This document shows positions 24,800-36,114 of a DNA stretch of 64,000 nt, piece after piece; within the stretch, counting starts at the first letter, position 1; each line of letters opens with the position of its first letter. This DNA is from Sphingomonas yantingensis (GTDB taxonomy: Bacteria; Pseudomonadota; Alphaproteobacteria; Sphingomonadales; Sphingomonadaceae), in contig NZ_JACIJJ010000007.1 of assembly GCF_014199325.1 (NCBI RefSeq), positions 37,857 to 101,856 of the forward strand, in the 5' to 3' direction. A program made the position numbers and the translations under genes. The notes below the pieces were generated by a model, which saw nothing but the letters and a program-made list of their open reading frames with translations, ran no database searches and was not told the origin of the DNA.

Positions 24800-25639
24800 A
24801 TGAGCATCGTCACCCGTTTCGCGCCGAGCCCCACCGGGGCGCTGCATCTCGGCCACGCCTGGTCCGCGGTGCAGGCGCATTCGCGGGCGCGGGAAGCGGG
24901 CGGGCGCTTCCTGCTCCGCATCGAGGATATCGACGGCACGCGCAGTCGGCCGGAACATGTCGAGGGTATTCTCGCCGACTTGCGCTGGCTCGGCCTCGAC
25001 TGGGATGGCGAGGTCGTGTTCCAGTCGCAGCGGCTGGCGCTGTACGCCGACGCGCTGGCGCGGCTGGAGGCGATGGGCCTCGTCTATCGCTGCATCTGCA
25101 CGCGCGCCGATATCGCCGCGGCGGCGAGCGCGCCGCACGGGGTGGGCGGGGTCGTCTATCCCGGCACGTGCCGCGGGCGCAGCATCGATCCGGCGCGGCC
25201 GCATTGCTGGCGGCTCGACATGGGCCGCGCGATCGAGCGCGCGGGGCCGCTCGACTGGACCGACGAGATCGCCGGCACCGTCGCCGCCGACCCGGCGATG
25301 CATGGCGACGTGGTGCTGGCGCGCAAGGATGCGCCGTCCTCCTACCATCTCGCCGTCACGGTCGACGATGCCGCGCAGGGCGTCAGTCATGTGATTCGCG
25401 GCCGTGACCTGTTCGAGGCGACGCACGTCCACCGCCTGCTCCAGGCGCTGCTCGGCTTGCCGACGCCGGTCTATCGCCACCACGCACTGCTCGCCGGGCC
25501 GGACGGCGAGCGGCTGGCGAAGCGCCACGGCGCGCCTTCGCTCGCCGACCTGCGCGCAGGAGGTATGGACGGAAAGACACTCGCCATGGACCTAAAGGCA
25601 GGGCGGCTTCCGCTTGGTTTCGGGGCCATGAACGCCTAG
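24800..25639 (+). CDS. gluQ: Glutamyl-Q tRNA(Asp) synthetase
   Basis: The 279-residue truncated class I synthetase charges glutamate onto the queuosine base of tRNA-Asp. The FAPSPTGALHLGH motif covers residues 7-19, RIEDIDGTRSRPEH follows at about 40-53, and RLAKRHGA is the KMSKS-like site. The anticodon-binding half of GltX is absent, which separates it from glutamyl-tRNA synthetase. Cys residues in YRCICTRAD and PGTCRG fit the zinc site. ATG 24800 starts at the conserved MSIVTRFAPSP; ATG 24770 would add ten residues. Confidence 0.9.
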   Translation: MSIVTRFAPSPTGALHLGHAWSAVQAHSRAREAGGRFLLRIEDIDGTRSRPEHVEGILADLRWLGLDWDGEVVFQSQRLALYADALARLEAMGLVYRCICTRADIAAAASAPHGVGGVVYPGTCRGRSIDPARPHCWRLDMGRAIERAGPLDWTDEIAGTVAADPAMHGDVVLARKDAPSSYHLAVTVDDAAQGVSHVIRGRDLFEATHVHRLLQALLGLPTPVYRHHALLAGPDGERLAKRHGAPSLADLRAGGMDGKTLAMDLKAGRLPLGFGAMNA

Positions 25640-25648
25640 ATTGCTGGC

Positions 25649-25879
25649 ATGAACACCTTCCTCGTCATCCTGCTGATCGCCGCGATGATCGCGACGGTCG
25701 TCGCGCTGATCCGCGGCATCGTCGCCTTTCTCAAGGTGACGGAGGCCGAGCTGAAGGGCGACGGCCCGCCGTCCGCCGCGTCGATCAAGTCGAACAAGAT
25801 GATGCAGTTCCGCATCTTCTTTCAGGCGATCGCGGTGCTGATCGTCGTCCTCATCATGTTCGCCGCCGGGCGGACCTGA
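25649..25879 (+). CDS. HIG1-like twin-transmembrane protein
   Basis: The 76-residue product has two membrane segments (about 3-28 and 53-73) joined by a polar loop with KSNKMMQFRIFFQ, the conserved lead-in to the second helix in HIG1-type twin-transmembrane proteins. Mitochondrial HIG1 proteins associate with respiratory complexes; a like role in bacteria is inference. It lies 9 bases after gluQ and 1 base before the adenosyltransferase, so the three are probably one operon. Confidence 0.8.
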   Translation: MNTFLVILLIAAMIATVVALIRGIVAFLKVTEAELKGDGPPSAASIKSNKMMQFRIFFQAIAVLIVVLIMFAAGRT

Positions 25880-25880
25880 A

Positions 25881-26441
25881 TTGGTCAAGCTCAACCGCAT
25901 CTACACGCGCACCGGCGATGCAGGCACCACGGGCCTGGTCGACGGGTCGCGCGTGTCGAAGGCAGGCTCGCTGATCGCCGCGGTGGGCGAGGTGGACGAG
26001 GCCAACTCCGCACTCGGCGTTGCTCTCGCGCAGATGCCGCCCGGCGAATGGCGCGAGGCGGCGGCGGTCGTTCAGAACGAGCTGTTCGACCTCGGCGCCG
26101 ACCTCGCCACACCGTGGCCGGGCGGTGAGCACGACCTGCGCGTAACGCCTGCGCAGACCGCGCGGGTCGAGGCGGCGATCGACGCGATGACCGCGGTGCT
26201 CGAACCGCTCACCAGCTTCATCCTGCCGGGCGGCACGCCGGCGTCGGCGGCGATGCACGTCGCGCGTGCGACGATCCGGCGGGCCGAGCGTGCGGTCGTC
26301 GCCGCGGCGGCCGAACATGCCCTCAATCCGGAAGTGTTGATCTACATCAACCGTTTGTCGGACTTTGCTTTTTGTTTGTCCCGCGTGTTGAACCAAAGTG
26401 CCGGCGGGGACGTTTTATGGGTTCCGGGGGCCTCACGCTGA
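25881..26441 (+). CDS. PduO-type cob(I)alamin adenosyltransferase
   Basis: The 186-residue enzyme transfers adenosyl from ATP to cob(I)alamin. IYTRTGDAGTTGLVDGSRV (about 7-25) is the ATP-binding N terminus; EVDEANSALGVALAQ, LFDLGADLATP, FILPGGTPASAAMHVARATIRRAERAVV and INRLSDFAFCLSRVLN are family signatures, including the Arg in RATIRRAE. TTG 25881 is the only start before the conserved region. It matures cobalamin for adenosyl-dependent mutases or reductases encoded elsewhere. Confidence 0.92.
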   Translation: MVKLNRIYTRTGDAGTTGLVDGSRVSKAGSLIAAVGEVDEANSALGVALAQMPPGEWREAAAVVQNELFDLGADLATPWPGGEHDLRVTPAQTARVEAAIDAMTAVLEPLTSFILPGGTPASAAMHVARATIRRAERAVVAAAAEHALNPEVLIYINRLSDFAFCLSRVLNQSAGGDVLWVPGASR

Positions 26442-26488
26442 ACGTCTGATGATGCAGTGCGCCGCGTTTCGGTGACGAGGAGAGCGAC

Positions 26489-27757
26489 TTGCAGCCAGAT
26501 CGACAATCGAGTCAGCGGGCGCCGGGGACGGCGAGCCGCTTTGAGGCCGTGCGCGCGCTGACCGAGGCACTGGCCACGCCGCTGTCCGACGCCGACGCCA
26601 CCGTCCAGTCGATGCCCGACGCCTCGCCCGCCAAATGGCATCTGGCGCATACGACCTGGTTCTTCGAGACGTTCGTGCTGCGCGACCATGTGCCGGGCTA
26701 CACGCTGTTCGACGAGCGGTACCCGTTCCTCTTCAACAGCTATTACGAGGCGGAGGGCGCGCGCCATGCGCGGCACCGGCGCGGGATGGTGACGCGCCCG
26801 ACGCTGGCCGAGGTGCTCGATTATCGCCGCGCGGTGAACGAGGCGGTCGCGGGTGCGATCGACACGCTGCCGCCCGCGGCGCTCGAACTGATCGAGCTCG
26901 GCTGTCATCACGAGCAGCAGCATCAGGAGCTGTTCGTCACCGACATCCTGCATCTCTTCTCCGAAAACCCCTGCGAACCCGCGATCCATACGCCGGAGCG
27001 AAAGCAGCCGGTGGCGATGCCCGGCCCGATCGGCTGGATCGAGCATGACGGCGGGATCCAGGAGATCGGCCATGACGGTGCCGGCTTCGCCTTCGATTGC
27101 GAGGGGCCGCGCCACCGCGTGCTGCTGAGCCCGCACGCGATCGCCGATCGGACCGTCACCAACGGCGAGTGGGCGGCGTTCATCGCCGATGGCGGCTATG
27201 CCGACGCGCGCCACTGGCTGGCCGATGGCTGGGCTTGGGTGAAGGCCGAGGGGATCGGCGCCCCGCTCTACTGGGAGAAGGCCGGCGACGGCTGGACGCG
27301 CTTCGGCCTCGACGGGCGGCGCCCGGTCGACCCCGCCGCGCCGGTCACGCATGTGAGCTTCTACGAGGCGGATGCCTATGCAAGCTGGGCGGGCGCCCGC
27401 TTGCCGACCGAGGCCGAGTGGGAAGTCGCCGCTGCTACTGCGGACCCTGCGAGCGGCAACCAGATGGACGCCGCGACCGCGGTCGAGCCGCGGCCCTCGT
27501 CCGGCGGCCCCGCCTTCATCGGCGACGTGTGGGAATGGACCGGCAGCGCCTATCGCCCCTATCCCGGCTTTCGCGCCGCAGAGGGCGCGGTCGGCGAATA
27601 TAACGGCAAGTTCATGAGCGGGCAGTTCGTGCTGCGCGGCGGGTCGTGCGCGACCCCGCGCGGGCATCTGCGCACCAGCTATCGCAACTTCTTCTACCCC
27701 CATCAGCGCTGGCAGTTCACCGGCGTTCGCCTCGCAAAGGACCTGCCCATATGCTGA
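26489..27757 (+). CDS. egtB: Ergothioneine sulfoxide synthase EgtB
   Basis: The 422-residue iron enzyme joins a thiol donor to trimethylhistidine. The DinB-like N domain carries the iron ligands His54 (WHLAHTTW) and HHEQQHQE (His141, His145). The C-terminal FGE-sulfatase domain has [46 protein letters not shown] and [22 protein letters not shown]. The TTG start is decided by GAGGAGAG five bases upstream. The stop overlaps egtD by 7 bases. EgtA and EgtC are not beside it. Confidence 0.92.
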   Translation: MQPDRQSSQRAPGTASRFEAVRALTEALATPLSDADATVQSMPDASPAKWHLAHTTWFFETFVLRDHVPGYTLFDERYPFLFNSYYEAEGARHARHRRGMVTRPTLAEVLDYRRAVNEAVAGAIDTLPPAALELIELGCHHEQQHQELFVTDILHLFSENPCEPAIHTPERKQPVAMPGPIGWIEHDGGIQEIGHDGAGFAFDCEGPRHRVLLSPHAIADRTVTNGEWAAFIADGGYADARHWLADGWAWVKAEGIGAPLYWEKAGDGWTRFGLDGRRPVDPAAPVTHVSFYEADAYASWAGARLPTEAEWEVAAATADPASGNQMDAATAVEPRPSSGGPAFIGDVWEWTGSAYRPYPGFRAAEGAVGEYNGKFMSGQFVLRGGSCATPRGHLRTSYRNFFYPHQRWQFTGVRLAKDLPIC

Positions 27758-28728
27758 AGCCCGAGATCGAGGACGGACAGGCGAGCCTCGCCGACCCGGA
27801 GTTCCGCGGCGACGTGCTGAGCGGCCTTGCCCGCCGCCCGCGTGCGATCCCCGCGCGCTGGTTCTATGACCGGCGCGGCTCCGAGCTGTTCGAGGCCATT
27901 ACCGAGCTGCCCGAATACTACCCCACCCGCACCGAAGTGGCGCTGCTGCAAAGCGCCTGCCCGGAGGTCGCGACCCGCGTCGGCAAGGGCCGGGCAGTGA
28001 TCGAGTTCGGCTCGGGCTCGTCGACCAAGACGCCGCGGCTCCTCCACTGCGTCGATCCCGCGGCTTACGTGCCGATCGACATTTCGGGCGACTTCCTGCG
28101 CGCGTCGTCGGCGGAACTGGCCAAGGGCTTTCCCGACCTCGCCGTCCTGCCGGTCGAGGCCAATTTCATGCATCCCGTGCCGCTGCCGGCGGAAGTGGCG
28201 GACATGCCCAAGCTCGGCTTCTTCCCCGGCTCGACGATCGGCAACATGACCCCGCACGTCGCCGCCGACCTCTTGCGGGCCATGCGCGAGAGCCTGGGCG
28301 AGGGCGCGATGCTCTTGATCGGCATCGACCGGGTGAAGGATGCCGGCGTCCTCGTCCCCGCCTATGACGACGCCGCCGGCGTGACGGGGGCGTTCAACCT
28401 CAACCTCCTCGACCGCATCAACCGCGAACTGGGCGCGACGATCCCCGTCGACGCCTTCCGGCACAAGGCGGTGTGGAACGACGACGCCTCGCGCATCGAG
28501 ATGCATCTGGAGGCAGTGCGCGACGTCGTCTTCACCGTCGAGGGCCGCCCGTTCGAAATCGCCGCGGGTGAGACGATCCACACCGAGAACAGTCACAAAT
28601 ATGGCGAGCGCGGCGCCCGCGTGCTGCTGCGCACCGGCGGCTGGACGCCGGTCGCCGAGTGGACCGATCCGAAGGGCTGGTTCTCGCTGATCCTCGCCGA
28701 GGCGAAGGCACCCGAAACCGCGCCATGA
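27751..28728 (+). CDS. egtD: L-histidine N(alpha)-methyltransferase EgtD
   Basis: The 325-residue enzyme trimethylates histidine with SAM in the first step of ergothioneine synthesis. [25 protein letters not shown], of which [16 protein letters not shown] is the core, [11 protein letters not shown] (SAM glycine motif), [21 protein letters not shown] and IHTENSHKY are family hallmarks. ATG 27751 lies within the egtB stop region, so the pair is translationally coupled. Together they supply ergothioneine sulfoxide, which a C-S lyase encoded elsewhere would complete. Confidence 0.93.
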   Translation: MLKPEIEDGQASLADPEFRGDVLSGLARRPRAIPARWFYDRRGSELFEAITELPEYYPTRTEVALLQSACPEVATRVGKGRAVIEFGSGSSTKTPRLLHCVDPAAYVPIDISGDFLRASSAELAKGFPDLAVLPVEANFMHPVPLPAEVADMPKLGFFPGSTIGNMTPHVAADLLRAMRESLGEGAMLLIGIDRVKDAGVLVPAYDDAAGVTGAFNLNLLDRINRELGATIPVDAFRHKAVWNDDASRIEMHLEAVRDVVFTVEGRPFEIAAGETIHTENSHKYGERGARVLLRTGGWTPVAEWTDPKGWFSLILAEAKAPETAP

Positions 28729-28748
28729 CCCGAAGCGACGCCGTGCGG

Positions 28749-28767
28749 CCCCGGATCGCGTCCGGGG
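28749..28767. repeat. REP-like palindrome after egtD
   Basis: CCCCGGA-TCGCG-TCCGGGG has a perfect 7-base stem and 5-base loop. It lies in the 47-base gap between converging egtD and the histidine kinase, and could end both transcripts. It resembles the palindromes at 35256 and 36900. Confidence 0.55.
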
Positions 28768-28775
28768 TCGCCGGT

Positions 28776-30149
28776 TCAGTTGGCCATCGGTAAACGCAGC
28801 CTCACCAGCAGCCCGCCCAGATCCTCGCTTTCCTCGAGGCTGACGGTCCCCTCATAGATTTCCGCCACGTCGCGAACGATCGCAAGGCCAAGGCCGGTGC
28901 CCGGCTTCCCACTGTCCAGTCGCACGCCGCGGTCGAAGATGCGGACGCGATCAGCCTCGGGAATGCCGGTGCCGTCGTCCTCGACCATGATCTCGACGAA
29001 GCCGGCGGTCGCGCCGACGGTGATGAACACGCTGCCACCGCCATATTTCGCGGCATTCTCGACCAGGTTGCCGAGCAGGTCGTCGAGGTCCTGCCGCTCG
29101 ATATGCGCCGACAGGTCCTTGCGACCGTCCACGTCGATGCGGACGTGACGATAAAGGCGCGCGACCGCCCGCTCGACCGCCTCGATCGACGGCCAGACCT
29201 CCGCCCGGCTGTGGGCGCTGCCGCGCCGGCCGACGGCGCGCGCGCGCGCGAGGTGGTGGTCGATCTGGCGGCGCATCGTCCGCGCCTCTCGCACCACCGT
29301 CTCGGGCAGGTCGTCGGTCCCCGCGGCGGCCGCGTTCATGATGACGGTCAGCGGCGTCTTGAGCGCGTGGGCAAGGTTGCCGGCATGCCGCCGCGCTTCC
29401 TCCGCCTGCCGCTCGTTATGCTGGATGAGGCCGTTCAGTTCCTCGACCATCGGCGCGACTTCGGCGGGCAGCGGCCCCTCGATCCGCGGCGAGGTGCCGC
29501 CGCGCATCGCCGCCAGGTCGCGGCGCAGCTTCTTGAGCGGCAACAGCCCGTACCACGTCTGAAGCGCCGCCATCACGATAAGGCCGAGGCCGAGCAGCAG
29601 GAAGCTGCGCACGAGCGTCTGGCGCAGCGCCGCAATCTGCGCGTCCAGCATCGCCCGGCTCTGCGCGATCTGGAATCGCCACCAGGTGTTCGACTTGGGC
29701 AGCTTCACGTCGCGTTCGGCGACGCGCAGCTTCTCGTCGGCAAACTCGTTCGAATCATAGGTGTGGACCGAACCATTGGGCGCATGGGCATGAACGCGCA
29801 GCACCCGGTCCCACAGCGATCGCGAGGGGTATGGCCGGAACCCCTTGCCGGACACCTGCCAGTAAAGCCCCGAATAGGGTTCGAAGAAGCGCTGGTCGGC
29901 CAGTTCGCGGTTGAAGACCACCTCGCCCGTATTGTCGATTTCTGCCGAGACGATCATCGAGGTGAGCAGATAGTCGAGCTGGTCGTCGAAATTGCGCGTG
30001 ATCGCGCCGGTCAGCACCCGATCGAGCGCGAAGCCGCCCCCCGCCAGCAACAGCAGGATCCACGCACTGGCGATGAAGATCATCCGCCGGCTGAGCGAGC
30101 CGGTGACGCGCACATAGGGACGCGCGCGGTCGGGCGCGGGCTCGCTCAT
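28776..30149 (-). CDS. Sensor histidine kinase, PhoQ-like layout
   Basis: The 457-residue kinase has membrane segments at about 22-42 and 183-202 around a periplasmic sensor of about 140 residues. The dimerisation helix carries the phospho-acceptor His261 in GNLAHALKTPLTVI, and the ATPase domain has LLGNLVENAAKYGGG (N box), VEDDGTGIPE (G1) and GTGLGLAIVRDVAE (G2). It follows the response regulator by 19 bases on the same strand. NLAHALKTPL is the H-box form seen in PhoQ-type kinases. The signal is unknown; the PepSY gene upstream suggests a periplasmic input. Confidence 0.9.
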   Translation of the reverse strand: MSEPAPDRARPYVRVTGSLSRRMIFIASAWILLLLAGGGFALDRVLTGAITRNFDDQLDYLLTSMIVSAEIDNTGEVVFNRELADQRFFEPYSGLYWQVSGKGFRPYPSRSLWDRVLRVHAHAPNGSVHTYDSNEFADEKLRVAERDVKLPKSNTWWRFQIAQSRAMLDAQIAALRQTLVRSFLLLGLGLIVMAALQTWYGLLPLKKLRRDLAAMRGGTSPRIEGPLPAEVAPMVEELNGLIQHNERQAEEARRHAGNLAHALKTPLTVIMNAAAAGTDDLPETVVREARTMRRQIDHHLARARAVGRRGSAHSRAEVWPSIEAVERAVARLYRHVRIDVDGRKDLSAHIERQDLDDLLGNLVENAAKYGGGSVFITVGATAGFVEIMVEDDGTGIPEADRVRIFDRGVRLDSGKPGTGLGLAIVRDVAEIYEGTVSLEESEDLGGLLVRLRLPMAN

Positions 30150-30168
30150 CGGATCGGTACCCGGCCCG

Positions 30169-30852
30169 TCAGTCGGCCGCGGCCGGCGCGCCCGACGGAT
30201 CGTCGAGGCTATAGCCGAGGCCGCGGATCGTCGTGATGACGTCGGCGCCCAGCTTCTTGCGGATGCGCGTAACGAACACTTCGATGGTGTTCGAATCGCG
30301 GTCGAAATCCTGATCGTAGATGTGCTCGATCAGCTCGGTGCGGCTCACCACCTTGCCCTTGTGGTGGAGGAGGTAGCTCAAGAGCTTGTATTCCTGCGCG
30401 GTCAGCTTGACCGGATCGCCAGCCTTCGTGACCTTGCCCGAGCGGGTGTCGAGGCGGATATCGCCCGCGTTCAGCTCGGCCGAGGCGTTACCCGACGCGC
30501 GGCGGATCAGCGCGCGCAGGCGGGCGATCAGCTCTTCGGTCTGGAAGGGCTTGGCGACATAGTCGTCGGCACCGGCATCGAGGCCCGCCACCTTGTCGGA
30601 CCAGCTGTCGCGCGCGGTCAGCACCAGAACCGGCGCGGTCCGCCCCTCGCGCCGCCAGCGGTCGAGCACGGTCAGCCCGTCGATCTCGGGCAGGCCGAGG
30701 TCGAGGATGATCGCGTCATATTGCTCGGTCGACCCTAGGAAATGCCCCTCCTCGCCATCGCTGGCGGTATCGACGGCATAGCCGGCGCCGGTCAGCGTGT
30801 TCGACAATTGCTGGCGAAGGTTCGGTTCGTCCTCGACGATCAAGACGCGCAT
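30169..30852 (-). CDS. OmpR-family response regulator
   Basis: The 227-residue regulator has a receiver domain with the acidic pocket VEDEP, the phospho-acceptor Asp51 (ILDLGLPEIDG), Thr79 in VLTARD and Lys101 in AKPF. A winged-helix output domain follows (about 130-220: LTAQEYKLLSYLLHHKGKVVSRTEL, of which the core is LTAQEYKLLSYL, and RDSNTIEVFVTRIRKKLG). It lies between a PepSY gene and its cognate kinase, all minus strand, and most likely controls genes for envelope stress or ions. Confidence 0.93.
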   Translation of the reverse strand: MRVLIVEDEPNLRQQLSNTLTGAGYAVDTASDGEEGHFLGSTEQYDAIILDLGLPEIDGLTVLDRWRREGRTAPVLVLTARDSWSDKVAGLDAGADDYVAKPFQTEELIARLRALIRRASGNASAELNAGDIRLDTRSGKVTKAGDPVKLTAQEYKLLSYLLHHKGKVVSRTELIEHIYDQDFDRDSNTIEVFVTRIRKKLGADVITTIRGLGYSLDDPSGAPAAAD

Positions 30853-30872
30853 CGCGTTCCCCTAAAGCTGTT

Positions 30873-31202
30873 CTAGTTGCCGGACCGGCCGAGGATCTGC
30901 CCCGACCGCCCGTCGACATCAATCCAGATCAAGTTTCCATCGCGCAGGAACTTGAAGGTGTAGACCGCGGTTCCCGAATCGAAGTCGAAGCCGACATAGC
31001 GCGCGCCCGGCATTCGCGGGATCACCCGGCGCTCGAGCTCGCGCAGCGGCAGGATACGGCCCTCGACCCGCGCCGCGCGCGCCGCGCGGTGGTCGTCGCG
31101 GCGCTGTTCGGCGGCGGCCGCGGGCATCTCCCCCGCCGCCGTCCACGCGCACGCTACCGCCACAAGAGCGCTGAGCCCCGTCATCCTCATGTCGCATCGC
31201 AT
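30873..31202 (-). CDS. PepSY-domain periplasmic protein
   Basis: The 109-residue product has a signal peptide ending near AAAAEQ, then a PepSY-like region: VEGRILPLRELERRVIPRMPGARYV as the helix, FDFDSGTAVYTFKFLRDGN and IWIDVDGRSGQILGRSG as the closing strands. PepSY domains restrain or sense periplasmic proteases. ATG 31202 has GGGA six bases upstream; ATGs at 31190 and 31184 are alternatives. It lies 20 bases before the response regulator and leads the three-gene unit, so it may feed the kinase or be its main target. Confidence 0.8.
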   Translation of the reverse strand: MRCDMRMTGLSALVAVACAWTAAGEMPAAAAEQRRDDHRAARAARVEGRILPLRELERRVIPRMPGARYVGFDFDSGTAVYTFKFLRDGNLIWIDVDGRSGQILGRSGN

Positions 31203-31323
31203 AGGGTCCCGGCGTTGAACAGCCTCTGAATAAGCCCGTAACCTTGTGGCAACGCTTGCGTGGCTTTCCTGCCACGGGCCGGCGTTCTTGCCGCGTCCCG
31301 CCAAAGCCCCTAGGTGGCGCGCC

Positions 31324-33099
<1,776 letters not shown>

Positions 33100-33122
33100 G
33101 GGAGCGACAGGCCGCCGCTCCC
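33100..33122. terminator. Stem-loop between converging genes
   Basis: GGGAGCG (33100-33106) pairs with CGCTCCC (33116-33122) in the 31-base gap between the ABC-F gene and the S9 peptidase gene, which converge. The place fits a shared terminator, though no T-run follows on either strand. Confidence 0.4.
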
Positions 33123-33130
33123 GCTTGCCC

Positions 33131-35191
33131 TTAGTTGCCCGCCGCCCCCGCCGCCTCGGGCAGCGCCGCGCTCACACCCGGCACGAACTGCGCCCCCTCC
33201 AGCACCTGGATCGACGAGCCCTTGAACGCGTCGCCGATCGGCTCGGCACGGCCCTTCAGGCACTGCTGCAAAAACCCCTCGGTGATCGAGAAGAAGGCGA
33301 GCCGGTTCTCGGGCCGCTGGAATCCGTGCCCCTCGTCGGTGAAGTTGACGTAGGTCACGGGCAGCTTCTTGGTGCGCATCGCCTCGACGATCTGGTCGCT
33401 CTCGGCCTTCACGACCCGCGGGTCGTTCTGGCCCTGACCGATCAGCAGCGGCACCTTGATCGCGTCTACCCGGCTGATCGGCGACTGCGCCATCATCCGC
33501 GGCACGTCGGCGGCCTTGGCCGGATCGCCGATATGCTTGTAGAAATTGCCCTCCAGGCTCGGGCGCCAATAGGCCGGAAAGCTCTCCATCAACGTCTTGA
33601 GGTTCGACGGGCCGACGATATCGACGCCGCAGGCGAAGCGGTCCGGGGTGAAGGTGACGCCCACCAGCGTCGCATAGCCGCCATAGCTGCCGCCCATGAT
33701 CGCGACCTTGTCGGGCGTCGTCACCCCGGCCTTCACCGCATAATCGACCGCGTCGAGCAGGTCCTGGTGCATCTTGCCCGACCATTCGCCGACACCGGCG
33801 TTGACGAAGCCCTTACCGAAGCCCGTCGAGCTTCGATAATTGACGCTCATCACCGCATAGCCGCGGTTCGCCACGAACTGGTGGATCGAGTTGTAGCCAT
33901 AGCTGTCGCGCGCCCACGGGCCGCCATGAACATACATCACCATCGGCACCGGCCGGTTCGGCTTGCCGTCGCCATCGGGATCGGCATCGGCCGGGAGCGT
34001 CAGATAGCTGACCAATGTCAGCCCGTCCTTGGCCTTCACCTCGACCGGCTGCATCGCGCGCAGGCGATAGCGCGACAGGTCGGGGCGGCTGTCGAACAGC
34101 TTGGCGAGCGTCTTGCCCTTGCGGTCGTAGAGGTAGGCGACCGCCGGCTGCTCCGCCGAATTGGCGGTGACGGTGGCGTAGCGCCCGTCGTCGCTGATCG
34201 ACGTGATCGAAAGCTCGCCCTTGAGCTTCGATTTCAGGAAATCCAGATCCGCCTTTGCCGCCGGATCGAGCGGCGTCCATTCGCTGCGCAGGTAATTGAC
34301 CGAATAGGCAAGCGGCTTGAACGTCGTAGGGTCGGTGAGGATGTTCTGCACGTCCGCCTTGTCGCTGGCGGCGAGCACCGTCGTCTTCAGCGTCGCGGTG
34401 TCCATCGCCACCAGCGCCGCCTTGTCCCGTCCGCGGCTGTCGGTCCAGTACATCGTGCCCCCGTCGCGGTCGAAGCCGCGCGGGCCGGTCGTGAAGGCGT
34501 CCTGGTTGCCGAAGGCGACCGCCTCCTTCCAACTACCGTCGCTCTCGCGCCGATAATAGGCCTGCCCGCCGCCCGGCGTCGTCTTTGCCCCGAAGCGGAC
34601 GCGCAACTGGTTGTCGGTGACGAGATCACCATAGCCCGGATTCTCGAAGACCTTGGTCTTGGCACCCGTCTTGTAGTCGACCTCATAAAGATCGAAGAAC
34701 TGCGGGTCGCGATCGTTGAGGCCGATCAGGACGACGCCGGGCTTCAGGGGGCTGACCCCCTGGATCTGCGCGCGCACCTTCGGCCCCACCGGCGTCAGGT
34801 CGCGCGTCGCGCCGCCCGCGGCGGACGCGGCGAACACATGGTCGTTCTCGTTCCCGCCCTCGTCGTTGAGGAAGAGCAGAAACTGGCCGTCGGGCGCCCA
34901 GGCATAGTTGGCGAGCCCGCGCTTGCGCTCGCTCGTCACCGCCTTCGCCGCTGCCAGATTGCCGACGGGCGCGACCCAGATGTTCATCACGCCGTCGACC
35001 GGCGCCAGCCAGGCAACGCTTTTACCATCGGGGCTGACCTGAGCCCCTGAGCGGCTGGGATTGCCGAAAATCAGCGCGCGCGGGATCAGATCGCCGGCGG
35101 GCGCAGGCGTCTGCGCCGGTAGTGCGGTCGCGAACGCGGCGATGGCGGCAGCGCTGGCCAGCAGGGCGCGGCTGTTGAGCTTATACGGCAT
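33131..35191 (-). CDS. Secreted S9-family prolyl oligopeptidase-like peptidase
   Basis: The 686-residue product has a signal peptide (ending ATALPAQ), a beta-propeller region with WTDSRGRDKAALV-type repeats, and a C-terminal alpha/beta hydrolase domain. The catalytic Ser is in MGGSYGGYATL, the Asp in GQNDPRV and the His in TDEGHGFQ, and YVHGGPWARDSYGYN is the oxyanion segment. It should cut small peptides in the periplasm. ATG 35191 starts the signal peptide; a longer open frame to 35254 has none. Confidence 0.9.
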   Translation of the reverse strand: MPYKLNSRALLASAAAIAAFATALPAQTPAPAGDLIPRALIFGNPSRSGAQVSPDGKSVAWLAPVDGVMNIWVAPVGNLAAAKAVTSERKRGLANYAWAPDGQFLLFLNDEGGNENDHVFAASAAGGATRDLTPVGPKVRAQIQGVSPLKPGVVLIGLNDRDPQFFDLYEVDYKTGAKTKVFENPGYGDLVTDNQLRVRFGAKTTPGGGQAYYRRESDGSWKEAVAFGNQDAFTTGPRGFDRDGGTMYWTDSRGRDKAALVAMDTATLKTTVLAASDKADVQNILTDPTTFKPLAYSVNYLRSEWTPLDPAAKADLDFLKSKLKGELSITSISDDGRYATVTANSAEQPAVAYLYDRKGKTLAKLFDSRPDLSRYRLRAMQPVEVKAKDGLTLVSYLTLPADADPDGDGKPNRPVPMVMYVHGGPWARDSYGYNSIHQFVANRGYAVMSVNYRSSTGFGKGFVNAGVGEWSGKMHQDLLDAVDYAVKAGVTTPDKVAIMGGSYGGYATLVGVTFTPDRFACGVDIVGPSNLKTLMESFPAYWRPSLEGNFYKHIGDPAKAADVPRMMAQSPISRVDAIKVPLLIGQGQNDPRVVKAESDQIVEAMRTKKLPVTYVNFTDEGHGFQRPENRLAFFSITEGFLQQCLKGRAEPIGDAFKGSSIQVLEGAQFVPGVSAALPEAAGAAGN

Positions 35192-35255
35192 GATCGACTC
35201 CCCCGAATCCGTTGTCGGCGGGAGGCTATCGGGTGTCTCAGTCCAATACAACACT

Positions 35256-35280
35256 TCACCCCGAACCCGGTTCGGGGTGA
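35256..35280. repeat. REP-like palindrome upstream of S9 peptidase gene
   Basis: TCACCCCGAA-CCCGG-TTCGGGGTGA has a perfect 10-base stem and 5-base loop. It lies between dapD (ends 35290) and the S9 gene (starts 35191), both minus strand, and could end dapD transcription. Confidence 0.6.
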
Positions 35281-35289
35281 CGATGGAAA

Positions 35290-36114
35290 TCAGGCGCGCA
35301 GCAGCTCGTTGATGCTGGTCTTCGCGCGCGTCTGCTCGTCGACACGCTTGACGATGACCGCGCAGTAGAGCGCCGGCTTGCCGTCCCCGCCGCCCAGCGA
35401 GCCGGGCACCACGACGGCATATTCAGGGACTTCGCCCGTCGTCACCTCACCCGTCGCGCGGTCGACGATCTTGGTCGAGGCGCCGAGATAGACGCCCATC
35501 GACAGCACCGCGCCCTTCCGCACGATGACGCCCTCGGCCACCTCGGCGCGCGCGCCGATGAAAGCGCCGTCCTCGATGATGACGGGATTGGCCTGCAAGG
35601 GCTCCAGCACGCCGCCGATGCCCGCGCCGCCCGACAGGTGGACGTCACGGCCGATCTGCGCGCAGCTGCCGACCGTCGCCCAGGTGTCGACCATCGTCCC
35701 CTCACCCACATAGGCGCCGATGTTGACGAAGCTCGGCATCAAGACCGCGCCCTTGCCGACGAAGCTGCCGCGGCGCACGACGCTGCCCGGCACCGCGCGG
35801 AAGCCCGCCGAGCGGAACGCGCCCGCGTCCCAGCCCTGGAACTTCGACGGCACCTTGTCGAACCAGTTGGCCCCGCCCGGCCCTTCCATGATCTCGTTGT
35901 GGTTGAGGCGGAAGGAGAGGAGCACCGCCTTCTTCAGCCACTGGTTGACGGTCCAGTTGCCGTCCTCGCCCGGCTCGGCCACGCGCACCTTGCCCGCATC
36001 GAGCAGCGACAGCGCGGCGTTCACCGCCTCGCGCACTTCGCCCGTGGTCGCGGTGGACAGCGCGGCGCGATCCTCCCACGCCACCTCGATCACGCTTTGC
36101 AGTTGCTCGCTCAT
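35290..36114 (-). CDS. dapD: Tetrahydrodipicolinate N-succinyltransferase
   Basis: The 274-residue enzyme succinylates tetrahydrodipicolinate in the lysine and diaminopimelate pathway that lysA completes. The helical N-terminal domain ends near [19 protein letters not shown] left-handed beta helix follows with hexapeptide repeats ([58 protein letters not shown]). The ATG overlaps the HAD gene stop by 4 bases (ATGA). All catalytic-domain repeats look complete. Confidence 0.95.
   Translation of the reverse strand: MSEQLQSVIEVAWEDRAALSTATTGEVREAVNAALSLLDAGKVRVAEPGEDGNWTVNQWLKKAVLLSFRLNHNEIMEGPGGANWFDKVPSKFQGWDAGAFRSAGFRAVPGSVVRRGSFVGKGAVLMPSFVNIGAYVGEGTMVDTWATVGSCAQIGRDVHLSGGAGIGGVLEPLQANPVIIEDGAFIGARAEVAEGVIVRKGAVLSMGVYLGASTKIVDRATGEVTTGEVPEYAVVVPGSLGGGDGKPALYCAVIVKRVDEQTRAKTSINELLRA

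Noticed and set aside
33125..35050. Open frame of 641 codons on the plus strand
   Set aside because: It is antisense to the S9 peptidase, which has signal peptide and catalytic triad in the other strand.
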